From Sandaracinaceae bacterium (GTDB lineage Bacteria > Myxococcota_A > Polyangia > Polyangiales > Sandaracinaceae): a DNA stretch of 51,590 nt. The position numbers and the translations under genes were made by a program. Of this stretch, positions 1 to 8,051 are shown piece by piece. The DNA is taken from assembly GCA_019694315.1 (NCBI GenBank), contig JAIBCE010000011.1:1-51590 (forward strand), given 5' to 3'. The notes below the pieces were generated by a model that did no database searches, had not been told where the DNA came from, and was given only the letters and a program-made list of their open reading frames with translations. Every line of letters begins with the position of its first letter. Within the stretch, counting starts at the first letter, position 1.

Positions 1-473
1 GCATCGCCGACGTCGGCGATCTCGCGGCGGTGACGGGCACGCCGAGCGACGCGCTCGCGGTGGGCGATCGCGGCGCCATCGTGCACCTCGGCGACGGCGG
101 GGCGCGCGTGATCGACTGCGGGCTCGAGTGGGCCCTCCGCGCCGTCGTGCGCGAGAGCCCCACGGGCCCCGCGTTCGCCGCGGGCGAGGCCGGCGCGATC
201 GTGCGCATCGATCCGGACGGAACGTGCGCGACGGAGCACTACGCCGCGGGCACACCGATGCTCAACGGCATCGGCCGCGGGCCCGACGGGCACCTGCTCG
301 CCGTGGGCGACATGGGGAGCGCGTTCACGCGCAACGACGACGGAACGTGGGCGCCGCTCGATCTCGACGTGGGCCCCGTGAGCCTGCGCGCCGTGCGCAG
401 CATCGATCGCTGGGTCTTCGTGGTGGGCGCCGGAGGCGTGATCCTCCGGCACATCCGGGTGGACGGGCAGTGA
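1..473 (+). CDS. Repeat (propeller-like) protein, C-terminal part only
   Basis: The frame is open from the first base of the window to the TGA at 471-473, so the 5' end lies outside. About 157 residues are visible. They contain recurring short modules of the form AVGDxGxI or AAGEAGAI (AVGDRGAIVHL, AAGEAGAIVRI, AVGDMGSAF, VVGAGGVIL), about 37 residues apart. This resembles the blades of YCF48/Kelch-like beta-propellers found in secreted proteins of myxobacteria. No catalytic motif is seen. The last codon overlaps the GTG of the following lipoprotein gene (GTGA), so the two are translationally coupled and probably act together at the cell surface. The fold is inferred from the repeat pattern only. 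Confidence 0.75.
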   Translation, partial: IADVGDLAAVTGTPSDALAVGDRGAIVHLGDGGARVIDCGLEWALRAVVRESPTGPAFAAGEAGAIVRIDPDGTCATEHYAAGTPMLNGIGRGPDGHLLAVGDMGSAFTRNDDGTWAPLDLDVGPVSLRAVRSIDRWVFVVGAGGVILRHIRVDGQ

Positions 474-979
474 GGCGGGCGCGGCTCGCGGCGCTCGCGA
501 TGACGCTGGCCGCGGGCTGCGGAGCCACGACCGAGGCGCCTCGCGAGACGAGCCCGAGCGACACCGTGGACCGCTGCGTGCTCGCGCTGCGCTTCGTGTC
601 GGACGAGGCCGACGCGCGGGTCGCCGACGACGCGGCGGGCCGCGCCGTCGAGCCGAACGCCGTCCCCGTGGCCCCCACCACCGAGCTCTCGCTCGTGCGG
701 ATCTGCGATCAGAACGGGCGCGTCGTGAGCTCGCTCGGGTCGCAGCGAGGTGTCTGTCAGTACGTGCCCGACACACCGGCCGCGCTCATCAGCGCGCGCT
801 GCTGGTGGCCCGGCGAGGTGGGCGTGTCGCTGCGCGTGGTGCGCGAGGGACGGCGCGTGTTCGTCGTGGCGCTCGAGGAGAGCGGCGCGGCAGACCCCGT
901 GACGCTGGGTGATCTCGAGGTGCCTGCGCGAGCGCGCCTCGACGTGCTGGCGCCCGGGCACACGCGCCCCGAGCCATGA
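470..979 (+). CDS. Small putative lipoprotein
   Basis: 169 residues from a GTG that overlaps the upstream stop (GTGA at 470-473). The N-terminus has two arginines, a short hydrophobic stretch and a lipobox (LAAGC, Cys17), so the product should be exported, lipidated and anchored in a membrane. The mature part begins with a Thr/Ser/Pro/Glu-rich linker, followed by a domain with several cysteines (RCVLAL, RICDQ, GVCQY, ARCWW) that may form disulfides, and a predicted beta-rich C-terminus. I recognise no family. Coupling to the propeller-like gene suggests the pair forms one surface assembly. An earlier in-frame start is possible but would run through the preceding gene and destroy the signal peptide. 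Confidence 0.72.
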   Translation: MRRARLAALAMTLAAGCGATTEAPRETSPSDTVDRCVLALRFVSDEADARVADDAAGRAVEPNAVPVAPTTELSLVRICDQNGRVVSSLGSQRGVCQYVPDTPAALISARCWWPGEVGVSLRVVREGRRVFVVALEESGAADPVTLGDLEVPARARLDVLAPGHTRPEP

Positions 980-1045
980 TCGGCAGGGACGGAATGTGGA
1001 CCCCTCTTCTCGCGTTGTGACCCCCAACCCTCCCTCCCGATCGGA

Positions 1046-1051
1046 TACCCT
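1046..1051 (+). promoter_or_regulatory. Putative -10 box TACCCT, leaderless start
   Basis: A TAnnnT hexamer ends 6 nt before the ATG at 1058, and there is no Shine-Dalgarno-like sequence in between. If it is a sigma-70 -10 element, transcription starts at or within a base or two of the ATG. The same arrangement recurs at five other genes in the window. No convincing -35 box is visible. Confidence 0.4.
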
Positions 1052-1057
1052 CCCCGC

Positions 1058-1489
1058 ATGCGCACCCGCGAAGACGTCGAGGCCTACCTCGCCAAGAGCC
1101 CCTACCCCTTCCGCGAGCTCGAAGAGAGCACCTGGCTCGTCCAGGATCGCTCGGGCGCCAAGGAGAACATCGTGGTGCGCCTCTCGGGCGACATCCTGCT
1201 CTTCCGCGTGCACGTGATCGAGCTCGAGGCGATCGACCGCGCCCGCCGCGAGGAGCTCTACGCGCTCCTGCTCGAGCTGAACGCGAGCGACATGGTGCAC
1301 GGCGCGTACGGGATCACGCGCACGGAAGCGGGCGGCAAGGTGCTGCTCACGGCGGCCATGCGCCTCCAGGACCTCGACTACTCCGAGCTCGTCGGCACGC
1401 TCGACGACTTCTCCATGGCGCTCGCGAAGCACTACGACCGCATCGCGCGCTTCAGCATGCGTGCGTCGAGCCCGCCGCCGGCGGCCTGA
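1058..1489 (+). CDS. YbjN-like domain protein
   Basis: 143 residues, soluble, no signal peptide. It shows the alternating helix/strand pattern of the YbjN / type III chaperone-like fold: an N-terminal helix (REDVEAYLAKS), a strand pair around residues 25-50 (WLVQDRSG, NIVVRLSGDILLFRVHV), a helix with ELYALLLELN and a strand GAYGITRT. YbjN-type proteins are small cytoplasmic proteins often linked to envelope stress and motility, with no enzymatic activity known. It lies 51 nt upstream of pspA in the same direction, which suggests co-transcription and a role in the membrane-stress response. The fold call rests on pattern resemblance, not an alignment. Confidence 0.7.
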   Translation: MRTREDVEAYLAKSPYPFRELEESTWLVQDRSGAKENIVVRLSGDILLFRVHVIELEAIDRARREELYALLLELNASDMVHGAYGITRTEAGGKVLLTAAMRLQDLDYSELVGTLDDFSMALAKHYDRIARFSMRASSPPPAA

Positions 1490-1540
1490 CCGCGACACGA
1501 ACCGCGCACGCACACGACTCACACGGAGGGAACGACGATC

Positions 1541-2350
1541 ATGGGCTTCTTCGGCCGCCTCGCGACGCTCATCAAGAGCAACCTGAACGACCTCATCTCG
1601 AAGTCGGAAGACCCCGAGAAGATGCTCAACCAGATCATCCTCGACATGAACGCGCAGCTGGTCGAGGTGAAGAAGCAGGTCGCCGTCGCGATCGCCGATC
1701 AGAAGCGCCTCGAGCGCCAGTGGCAGGCCGAGAAGGCCGTCATGGAGGAGTGGCACAAGAAGGCCATGCTCGCGGTGCGCGCGGGCGACGACGAGCTCGC
1801 CAAAGAAGCGCTCATGCGCAAGAAGGAGCACGAGCAGCTCGCGGCCGGCTACGAGGATCAGTTCAAGAAGCAGAGCCAGGCCGTCAACCAGGTCAAGCTC
1901 GCGCTCCAGGCCCTCAACAACAAGATCGGTGAGGCCAAGCGCAAGAAGGACCTCCTCATCGCGCGCAACAACCGCGCGAAGGCCATGGAGGAGATCCAGA
2001 AGGCCATGGGCAAGCTCTCCGACACGAGCGCCTTCGATGCGTTCAGCCGGATGGAGCAGAAGATCGAGCAGCGCGAGGCCGAGGTGGAGGCCCAGAGCGA
2101 GCTCTCCGAGGAGTACTCGGGCGACATCCTCAAGAACAAGTTCGCGCGCCTCGAGATGACGGCCGGCGCGGATGCGGATCTCGAGGCGCTCAAGCGCGAG
2201 ATGGGCATGGCCCCGCCCGCGACGGCGCCTGCGGCCAAGGCACGCGTCGAGGAGACGAAGGCCGAAGAAGAGATGAGCGAGACCGAGATGGCCGAGCTCG
2301 AGGCCGCGCTCGAGGATCTGAAGAAGCGCGAGGAGATGGCCAAGGGCTGA
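1541..2350 (+). CDS. pspA: PspA/IM30-family membrane-stress protein
   Basis: 269 residues. The start MGFFGRLATLIKSNLNDL is the classic amphipathic helix of the PspA/IM30/Vipp1 family (an ESCRT-III-like fold), followed by the EDPEKMLNQIILDM signature and almost continuous coiled coil to about residue 200. PspA binds damaged inner membrane and, in enterobacteria, restrains PspF. A strong ribosome binding site (GGAGGGAA) precedes the ATG. The last 60 residues are an Ala/Pro linker and a second acidic helix rich in Glu/Met, longer than in Escherichia coli PspA (about 222 residues). No pspB/C or pspF homologue is adjacent. The neighbours are a YbjN-like gene upstream and a PAS histidine kinase downstream. 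Confidence 0.93.
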   Translation: MGFFGRLATLIKSNLNDLISKSEDPEKMLNQIILDMNAQLVEVKKQVAVAIADQKRLERQWQAEKAVMEEWHKKAMLAVRAGDDELAKEALMRKKEHEQLAAGYEDQFKKQSQAVNQVKLALQALNNKIGEAKRKKDLLIARNNRAKAMEEIQKAMGKLSDTSAFDAFSRMEQKIEQREAEVEAQSELSEEYSGDILKNKFARLEMTAGADADLEALKREMGMAPPATAPAAKARVEETKAEEEMSETEMAELEAALEDLKKREEMAKG

Positions 2351-2365
2351 GCCGCGGCGTGCGGC

Positions 2366-2397
2366 GGCGCGTGCGGGACGGCTGCTCCGCACGCGCC
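2366..2397 (+). terminator. GC-rich hairpin after pspA
   Basis: Perfect 11-bp stem (GGCGCGTGCGG / CCGCACGCGCC) with a 10-nt loop, starting 16 nt after the pspA stop and ending before the kinase ATG at 2418. There is no T-run after it, so if it ends transcription it does so without a classical U-tract; it could also only stabilise the pspA 3' end. Confidence 0.5.
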
Positions 2398-2417
2398 GTT
2401 CGTGCACCATCAGGCCC

Positions 2418-3482
2418 ATGTCGCGTCGCGAGCCGATCCGTCCGCCGCCTGACGGCACCTGGCTGCGCGCCGTCCTCGACGCGATGGTCGAGGCCGTGCT
2501 CGTCGTCGATCAAGGCGGGCGCATCGCGCTCACGAACCGCGCGCTCGACGCGCTCACGTCCGAGGACGTGCGCGGCAAGCGTGCCAAGAACGTGATCAAG
2601 AACGAGCGCCTGCGCGAGGCGATGCGCGACGCGCGCAAGAAGGCACGTGCGACCGAGGTCGAGATCGAGGCCAGCGTGCGAGGGCGCATGCGCGTCTTCC
2701 ACGCGTCGATCTCGCCGCTCCCCAAGCGCACGGGCGCCGTGGCCGTGCTCCACGACGTGACGCCGCTCAAGGACGCCGATCGCATGCGGCGCGACTTCGT
2801 GGCGAACGCGAGCCACGAGCTGCGCACGCCGCTCACCTCGATCCGCGGCTTCGCCGAGACGCTCGTCGACGGCGCGCTCGCGGACGTGACGACGAGCACG
2901 CGCTTCCTCGACGCGATCCTGCGTCAGACCAAGCGCCTGCAGCGCCTCGCCGAAGATCTCGCGCTGCTCGCGCGCGCGGAGTCGAGCGAGGAGGCGCTGC
3001 CGAGTGGCATCCTCGATCTACGCGCGTCGGCCCGTCACGTGATCACGGCGCTCGAGCCCTTCGCCACCGAGCGCGGCGTGCGCCTGCGGCTCGAGGCGCC
3101 CACGCGCGCCGTGCGCGCCGAGGCCAACGGCGAGGCCGTGGAGCAGGTGCTGACGAACCTCGTGGAGAACGCGATCAAGCACTCCAAGCCGCGCGGCCAC
3201 GTGGTGATCGCGATCCAGGGCGTCGCGCGGCGCGCGCGTCTCGAGGTGCGCGACCGCGGCCGCGGCATCGCGCCCGAGCACCACCAGCGCATCTTCGAGC
3301 GCTTCTACCGCGTGGACGAAGGTCGCACGCGCGGCGAGTCGACGACCGCAGGCACGGGCCTCGGCCTCGCGATCGTGAAGCACCTCGTCGAGCGCATGCA
3401 CGGCACCGTGACGGTCACGAGCACCCTCGGCCGCGGCGCGAGCTTCCGCGTGGAGCTGTCGCGGCCGAGCCTGCGCGCGTGA
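2418..3482 (+). CDS. Cytoplasmic PAS-domain sensor histidine kinase (PhoR-like)
   Basis: 354 residues with no membrane segment. Residues about 15-120 form a PAS-like domain (VEAVLVVDQGGRIALTNRAL). It is followed by the H-box NASHELRTPLTS with phospho-acceptor His133, the dimerisation helices, then the catalytic domain with N-box LTNLVENAIKHS, G1 DRGRGIA, F-box FERFYRVD and G2 GTGLGLAIV. The order and spacing match the PhoR/ResE group. No response regulator gene is adjacent, so its partner must be encoded elsewhere. It follows pspA by 67 nt, with a hairpin in between, so co-regulation with the membrane-stress genes is possible but unproven. A soluble PAS kinase would sense an intracellular signal such as redox state or a ligand. 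Confidence 0.93.
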   Translation: MSRREPIRPPPDGTWLRAVLDAMVEAVLVVDQGGRIALTNRALDALTSEDVRGKRAKNVIKNERLREAMRDARKKARATEVEIEASVRGRMRVFHASISPLPKRTGAVAVLHDVTPLKDADRMRRDFVANASHELRTPLTSIRGFAETLVDGALADVTTSTRFLDAILRQTKRLQRLAEDLALLARAESSEEALPSGILDLRASARHVITALEPFATERGVRLRLEAPTRAVRAEANGEAVEQVLTNLVENAIKHSKPRGHVVIAIQGVARRARLEVRDRGRGIAPEHHQRIFERFYRVDEGRTRGESTTAGTGLGLAIVKHLVERMHGTVTVTSTLGRGASFRVELSRPSLRA

Positions 3483-3596
3483 AAGGCCGCTCACGTGCGA
3501 GCGGAGCGAATGGTCTACGATGGACTCACCGCGTGCTCTTCGACCTTGGTGAGCGCGTGCCTGTGGTCTTGGGGCGCGCCAGGCTTCGACTCCGCC

Positions 3597-4010
3597 ATGA
3601 AGGACGTCTTCGTCTACAGCCGCCCAGCGATCGAGCGCCTGCCGCCCCACGACGTGCCTCACGTCGTCATCTCGATCACGAGCGCTCCGGACGACGTCGC
3701 GCGCGTTCCCCGGTCCAGCGCTCTTCGAGCCATTCTGCGGCTCTCGTTCGCCGACGCCGACGTCGATGCCCCGGCGGGGCTCGTGCTCTTCGACGACGCC
3801 CATGCGCGATCGATCGTCGAGTTCGTCCGGGCGCACGAGCCCGACATCGAGCGAATCGTCGTGCACTGCGACGCGGGCATGTCGCGCTCCCCGGCCGTGG
3901 CCGCAGCCATCACCCGATCGATGGGGGAAGACGACGACGCTTGGTTCAAGCGATACCGCCCCAACATGCGTGTGTACCGGCGACTGCTCGAGGCTTTCGA
4001 GCGCGCGTGA
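3597..4010 (+). CDS. Dual-specificity/tyrosine phosphatase-like protein
   Basis: 137 residues from ATG 3597; the frame is open to 3495, but the sequence before 3597 looks non-coding. The Cys-dependent phosphatase signature HCDAGMSRSPAV (HCxxGxxRS, catalytic Cys and Arg) lies near residue 86. The protein opens with VYSRPAIERLPPHDVPHVVISI, followed by an acidic loop (DADVDAPAGLVLFDD) that could hold the general-acid Asp. The small size and motif fit the compact DSP/PTP-like family that dephosphorylates Ser/Thr/Tyr. In a genome with many Hanks kinases it is a natural antagonist of such kinases. It is convergent with the ABC cassette that ends at 4062. Substrate unknown. Confidence 0.82.
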   Translation: MKDVFVYSRPAIERLPPHDVPHVVISITSAPDDVARVPRSSALRAILRLSFADADVDAPAGLVLFDDAHARSIVEFVRAHEPDIERIVVHCDAGMSRSPAVAAAITRSMGEDDDAWFKRYRPNMRVYRRLLEAFERA

Positions 4011-4061
4011 GAGCGGCAACGCGCAGGCCGCGGGCCGAGTCCCATGTCTTGAGGATCGCGC

Positions 4062-6056
4062 TCACGGCGCGGGCGCGGACTGCCACTCGGCGCTGTGGGG
4101 GAACGCGCGCGGATCGACATCGAGCGAGAAGAGGAAGTCGAAGCGAGCACCGGTGATCGCGAGGCGCGGCACGTGGAAGCGCACGCGTCGGGGGCTCGAG
4201 CCGTCGACGATCTCGCCGTGGAAGCCGCGCACCTCGGTGTCGGGCGCGCCCGCGTCGTTGCGCACCCGCACCACGTAGAGCTCGCTCGCGAGCGGAGCGC
4301 GATCGAGCGTGGCCTCGATCACCACGTCGGTGCCCTCCAGGCCCACCACGCCGCCCGAGAGCTCGGGCACCGTGTCGAGGAAGGCTCGCTCCTGCGCGGC
4401 GGTCTCGGTCATGAGCGCGTCGTGCGCGGCGAGCACGGCCTCGTAGTCGCAGCCGATCGAGCCGAGCGCGTCGCGGTAGAGGGCCTCGCCGGCGGCGCTC
4501 TGCGGCGCGCCCTCGCGGCCGAAGGTGGCGAACGCGCGCCCCACGGTCTGATCGCCGCACGCACGCGCGATCGCCTCCGCGAAGGTCTCGCCATATGGAT
4601 ACGCGAGCGTCGTGTCCCAGCGCGCGCGGAAGCTCGCGTCGTCGAAGGTGTCCTCCACGCGGATGCGACGCCGCTCCCACGCGAGCGTCGCGACGATGCG
4701 CGAGTAGCGGCGGAGCTCTTCGTCCTCGCGGCGGTCCTGGTCCGTGATCGACGTGATCGCAGGGGCGACGTCGCTCACGCCCGGCGCGCGTGTCAGGGTC
4801 TCGAAGGCCACCCACTCGGCGCCGCCCTCGATGAGGAAGCGTGTGGTCTGCCCGTGGTCCATCAGGTAGCGGCCCGAGACCTCGTTCTGGAGCACGTGTG
4901 CGCTCTCGTGCGCGAGCACGTGGAGCAGACGCCAGTCGGGCTGCCCCGAGGCGCCCATGCGGATGCGCGTGCCTGCGGCGATGCCCTCGTGGTGGCCGCT
5001 CTCCTCCGCGAGATCGACCGTGATGTGCGGCGCGGCGCTCGCGCCGAGGAGCACGACCTCGCTGTCGAGCACCGCGTCGGCGTGGCCGAGCAAGCGCAAG
5101 ACGGGCTCCTCGAGGCCGCCGGGATACACGAACGCGTAGTGCTCCGAGCGGGCCTCCGAGGTGGCGAATTCGCGCTCGGTGACGGGCGTGGGCGCGCTCG
5201 GATCGGCTGGCGGCGGTCGGTTCGAGTACGTCGCCATGACCCAGTAGATCATCATGCCGAAGCCGCACGCGAGCACGAGGAAGCTGCCGCCTCCGAAGCT
5301 CACGATCGCGAGGGTCGAGCGCCCCGCGAAGGTCTCGCGCAAGCGATCGACCGGCCCCATCCAGCCCAGGTACGCGAGCAAGGCCACGAAGAGCGCGAGC
5401 CCACCGTGGAACGCGATCGGCCACCACGGCACGAGCAGCGTGTCGCCCGAGTACTCGAAGCTCACGATCGCCGCGGGGTTGAGCCACGCGAGGCTCGGCA
5501 CGAGCTCCTGCACGAGCAGCAGCGCGAACCAGAGCAGTGTGTACGGCAGGACGCCGAACATGCGGAAGATCGACGCGAAGAGACCGTGGAAGTAGAGGAA
5601 GCACGCGACGGTCGCGTGCAGCATCGCCACGCGCAGGACGAGCGCGAGCTGGAACTGATCGCCGTCGATGCTGTTGGGGTTGAGGGCCTGGAGCACGTAA
5701 TTCGTGCACTGCCCCATGAACGCGACGCCCGTGAGCGTGACGAGCCCCGCGAGGACCTTGGTGAAGAAGATGCCGCTCCGTCGCACGGGGAGCGCGTAGA
5801 GCATCTCGATCGTCTTCTCGTCGTGCTCGCGCGGAAAGGCCGCGTAGGCGACGAAGAAGGCGAGGATCCAGAAGATGAACGCGAGGAAGCCGCCCTCGCC
5901 GGGCGCGATGCCCGCGACGTGATCGTAGGTGTTCTCGTCGATGCGCTCGGTGACCGGTCGCGAGATGAGATCGCCGCTGATGAGCGCGAAGCCGAGGACG
6001 CCGAGCGGGAAGAGCGCGCGGAGCTCCTTGGCGAGCAAGGTGAGCAACGCCCTCAT
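4062..6056 (-). CDS. ABC-2 permease fused to a HExxH gluzincin-like peptidase domain
   Basis: 664 residues, third gene of the cassette 8972-4062. The N-terminal half (to about residue 285) has the ABC-2 permease pattern: a first helix after LLAKELRALFPLGVLGF, the cytoplasmic segment EHDEKTIEMLYALPVRRSG, and about six hydrophobic helices, the last near FGGGSFLVLACGFGMMIYW. The rest should be extracytoplasmic. It contains HESAH at residues 383-387 and a downstream glutamate in LIEGGAEW, the Zn-binding pattern of gluzincin/peptidase-MA enzymes, then a beta-rich C-terminal domain of about 110 residues. Its ATG overlaps the stop of the preceding permease gene (ATGA at 6053-6056). A protease tethered to an exporter could process or fold the exported substrate; the substrate is unknown. 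Confidence 0.85.
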   Translation of the reverse strand: MRALLTLLAKELRALFPLGVLGFALISGDLISRPVTERIDENTYDHVAGIAPGEGGFLAFIFWILAFFVAYAAFPREHDEKTIEMLYALPVRRSGIFFTKVLAGLVTLTGVAFMGQCTNYVLQALNPNSIDGDQFQLALVLRVAMLHATVACFLYFHGLFASIFRMFGVLPYTLLWFALLLVQELVPSLAWLNPAAIVSFEYSGDTLLVPWWPIAFHGGLALFVALLAYLGWMGPVDRLRETFAGRSTLAIVSFGGGSFLVLACGFGMMIYWVMATYSNRPPPADPSAPTPVTEREFATSEARSEHYAFVYPGGLEEPVLRLLGHADAVLDSEVVLLGASAAPHITVDLAEESGHHEGIAAGTRIRMGASGQPDWRLLHVLAHESAHVLQNEVSGRYLMDHGQTTRFLIEGGAEWVAFETLTRAPGVSDVAPAITSITDQDRREDEELRRYSRIVATLAWERRRIRVEDTFDDASFRARWDTTLAYPYGETFAEAIARACGDQTVGRAFATFGREGAPQSAAGEALYRDALGSIGCDYEAVLAAHDALMTETAAQERAFLDTVPELSGGVVGLEGTDVVIEATLDRAPLASELYVVRVRNDAGAPDTEVRGFHGEIVDGSSPRRVRFHVPRLAITGARFDFLFSLDVDPRAFPHSAEWQSAPAP

Positions 6057-8017
6057 TCGACGACCCTCCGCGTCACGAGCACGCGCGTGGGCGCGCCGAG
6101 GCCGCTCTCGGGGTCTTCGACGTCCACCGCGACGAGGAGGCGATCGCCCACCGAGACGCGGCCCGTGAGCTCGAGGTGTCGCGAGTGCTCGTCGGCGTGG
6201 AGCACGTACTGATCACGACGCAGGTCCGCAGGATCCACGAGCGTGTCGAAGGGGAGCAGCGTGTGCGTGAGCACGCTGACGACGACGCCCTCGGTGCGCG
6301 CCCAAGGCACGGTCACGTCGAGCACGAGCGTGCGCAGCGAGCCCTCACGCGCGGCGATCGAGAAGGTCGCGCTCGGGCGAGGCGAGACCCGACCGAGGAG
6401 CGCCGTCACCTCCGGGCTCGCGCGATCGCGGGCGACATCGGCCTGCCACTCGCGGTGGAGCGTGGGCTCGTCGATCCCCGTGGACGCGAGGAGCCGCGAC
6501 GAAGGCGGCGAGAGGAGCGTGCTCAGCACCACACGCGAGTCGTCGGGCGCCCAGGTGGAGAAGAGGGCCTGCGCGAGCTGCGTCGGAGCCGCTGGGCCGG
6601 AGAGCCGCGCGAGGGTGATCATGCCCGTGGCCGCGAGCGATTCGGCCACACGATCGCCTTCTTCTTCGCGGAGACGGCTGAAGGCGGCGAGGCGCGCGCG
6701 ATCGACGCCCCGACCTCCCTCGGGGCTCGCGTGGAGCGCGAGCTGCGCGAGGGCGCGTCGCTCGGGCGAGAGCGTGCATGCGGCGTGCGGGCTCGTGGGC
6801 GGCGTGCGATGGGGACCACACACGGCCCACCAGAGAGGAAAGCCCGCGCGCACCCAGCCCTGTGGCTCGAAGTCCGCGCGATGGTTCGTGCGATCGTCGA
6901 GCAGCGCCCGCACGAGCGCGGCCTCGAGGCCGTCGAGATCCGGCGTCGCGCTCGCGCGGAAGTTCGCACGCACGAGCGCGCCATCGCCCGCGCGGAGCCT
7001 CGCCGTCTCGAAGGTGCGGCCATCGAGGCTGCCGCGGAGTGCCACGCGTGCCTCGGGCAGGCCGCTCCAGCCCATCGCCGGGGCGAGCGCGGCGAGCGAG
7101 GGCTCGAGGCGCGCGAGCAGCGCCTCCGCGTCGGCGCGTCCCGCCTCGGAGCCGTAGCCGATGACGAGGGGGACCGACCGTGCGCGGACCACGTGCTCGC
7201 CGCTCATCTGGTAGGGCATCGGCTGAGCCTCGGGCTGGAGGCCCGACCACACGATGAGCACGGTGCACGTGGCGATGCCGACCATCGCGCGCTCCCGAGA
7301 GCTCATCGGCTTGCTCAGCACCTCCTGCACGCCGCCCTCGCGCACGAGGTTGAGCGCGATGGCCACGCCGAGCGCGCTCGCGCCGATCGCGAGCGACACC
7401 CCGAGATCACGCCACGGCGGTCCCTCGCGCGAGAGCGCCAGGTCCTGCCCGATGAGGGCGAAGGGACCGAAGCGCATGAGCTCGAGCTCGGTCGTAGAGG
7501 CCATGAGGATCAGGACGAGCCCGAGCACGAGGTAGAGCGGCACGCGGAGCTTGCCGAGCTGGCCCATCATGAAGAGGAACGACCAGAGCGTGAGCGTGAA
7601 GCCCCACGTGCGCGTGACGAGCGAGCTCACGAAGCCGAGGTCGAGGGGCTCGCGGAACGAGGCGACGCCGAGCGTGACCACGAGCGAGCCCGTGGCGACC
7701 GTGAGGAGGATCGCCGCGCCGAGCGACCACTTCACGACGAAGGGCTCGAAGCGGCCCACCGGCAGCGCCTCGAGGAAGCGCTGCGTGCGCCCGTAGAGCT
7801 CGGACACGACGAGCCGGTTGCCCACCGCGAAGGCGTACGGGATCAGCGCAAAACGGAGGAAATTCGCGTGAATTTCCATGTACGAGACGGTCGCTGCGGC
7901 CCCGAAGGCCGAGAGCATGAAGAGCAGCCACGCGAGCGGCAGCCCGAGCACGGCGAGGCCGAGCACGATCGTGTGCTGCCTGAGCTCCTTGAGGAGCAGC
8001 GTGAGGAGGCGTCTCAC
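6053..8017 (-). CDS. ABC-2 permease with a degenerate peptidase-like domain
   Basis: 654 residues, the sister of the following permease. The same architecture is visible: LLTLLLKELRQHTIVLGLAVLG at the start, an ABC-2 cytoplasmic segment (VSELYGRTQRFLEALPVGR), about six membrane helices up to residue 270 (VGIATCTVLIVWSG), then a long extracytoplasmic part ending in a beta-rich domain. At the place where the partner has HESAH and IEGGAEW, this protein reads RALLDDRTNHRADF and VRAGFPLWW, so the Zn-binding His and Glu residues are missing. I infer an inactive paralogue that pairs with the active permease to make a heterodimeric channel. It starts 34 nt after the ATPase stop and its own stop overlaps the next ATG. 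Confidence 0.82.
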   Translation of the reverse strand: MRRLLTLLLKELRQHTIVLGLAVLGLPLAWLLFMLSAFGAAATVSYMEIHANFLRFALIPYAFAVGNRLVVSELYGRTQRFLEALPVGRFEPFVVKWSLGAAILLTVATGSLVVTLGVASFREPLDLGFVSSLVTRTWGFTLTLWSFLFMMGQLGKLRVPLYLVLGLVLILMASTTELELMRFGPFALIGQDLALSREGPPWRDLGVSLAIGASALGVAIALNLVREGGVQEVLSKPMSSRERAMVGIATCTVLIVWSGLQPEAQPMPYQMSGEHVVRARSVPLVIGYGSEAGRADAEALLARLEPSLAALAPAMGWSGLPEARVALRGSLDGRTFETARLRAGDGALVRANFRASATPDLDGLEAALVRALLDDRTNHRADFEPQGWVRAGFPLWWAVCGPHRTPPTSPHAACTLSPERRALAQLALHASPEGGRGVDRARLAAFSRLREEEGDRVAESLAATGMITLARLSGPAAPTQLAQALFSTWAPDDSRVVLSTLLSPPSSRLLASTGIDEPTLHREWQADVARDRASPEVTALLGRVSPRPSATFSIAAREGSLRTLVLDVTVPWARTEGVVVSVLTHTLLPFDTLVDPADLRRDQYVLHADEHSRHLELTGRVSVGDRLLVAVDVEDPESGLGAPTRVLVTRRVVE

Positions 8018-8051
8018 GAGGAGCCCCCGCTGGACCCGCGATCGAGCACGC

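Noticed and set aside
239..2458. A 739-codon minus-strand frame opposite the lipoprotein, YbjN-like and pspA genes
   Set aside because: Translation is low-complexity Leu/Arg/His-rich; the opposite strand carries recognised families with good starts.
3495..3596. Longer N-terminus for the phosphatase from an upstream start
   Set aside because: The extra 34 residues (Cys/Trp/Ser-rich, no helix or signal pattern) do not resemble the family start, whereas ATG 3597 leads straight into the conserved VYSRPAIERL segment.
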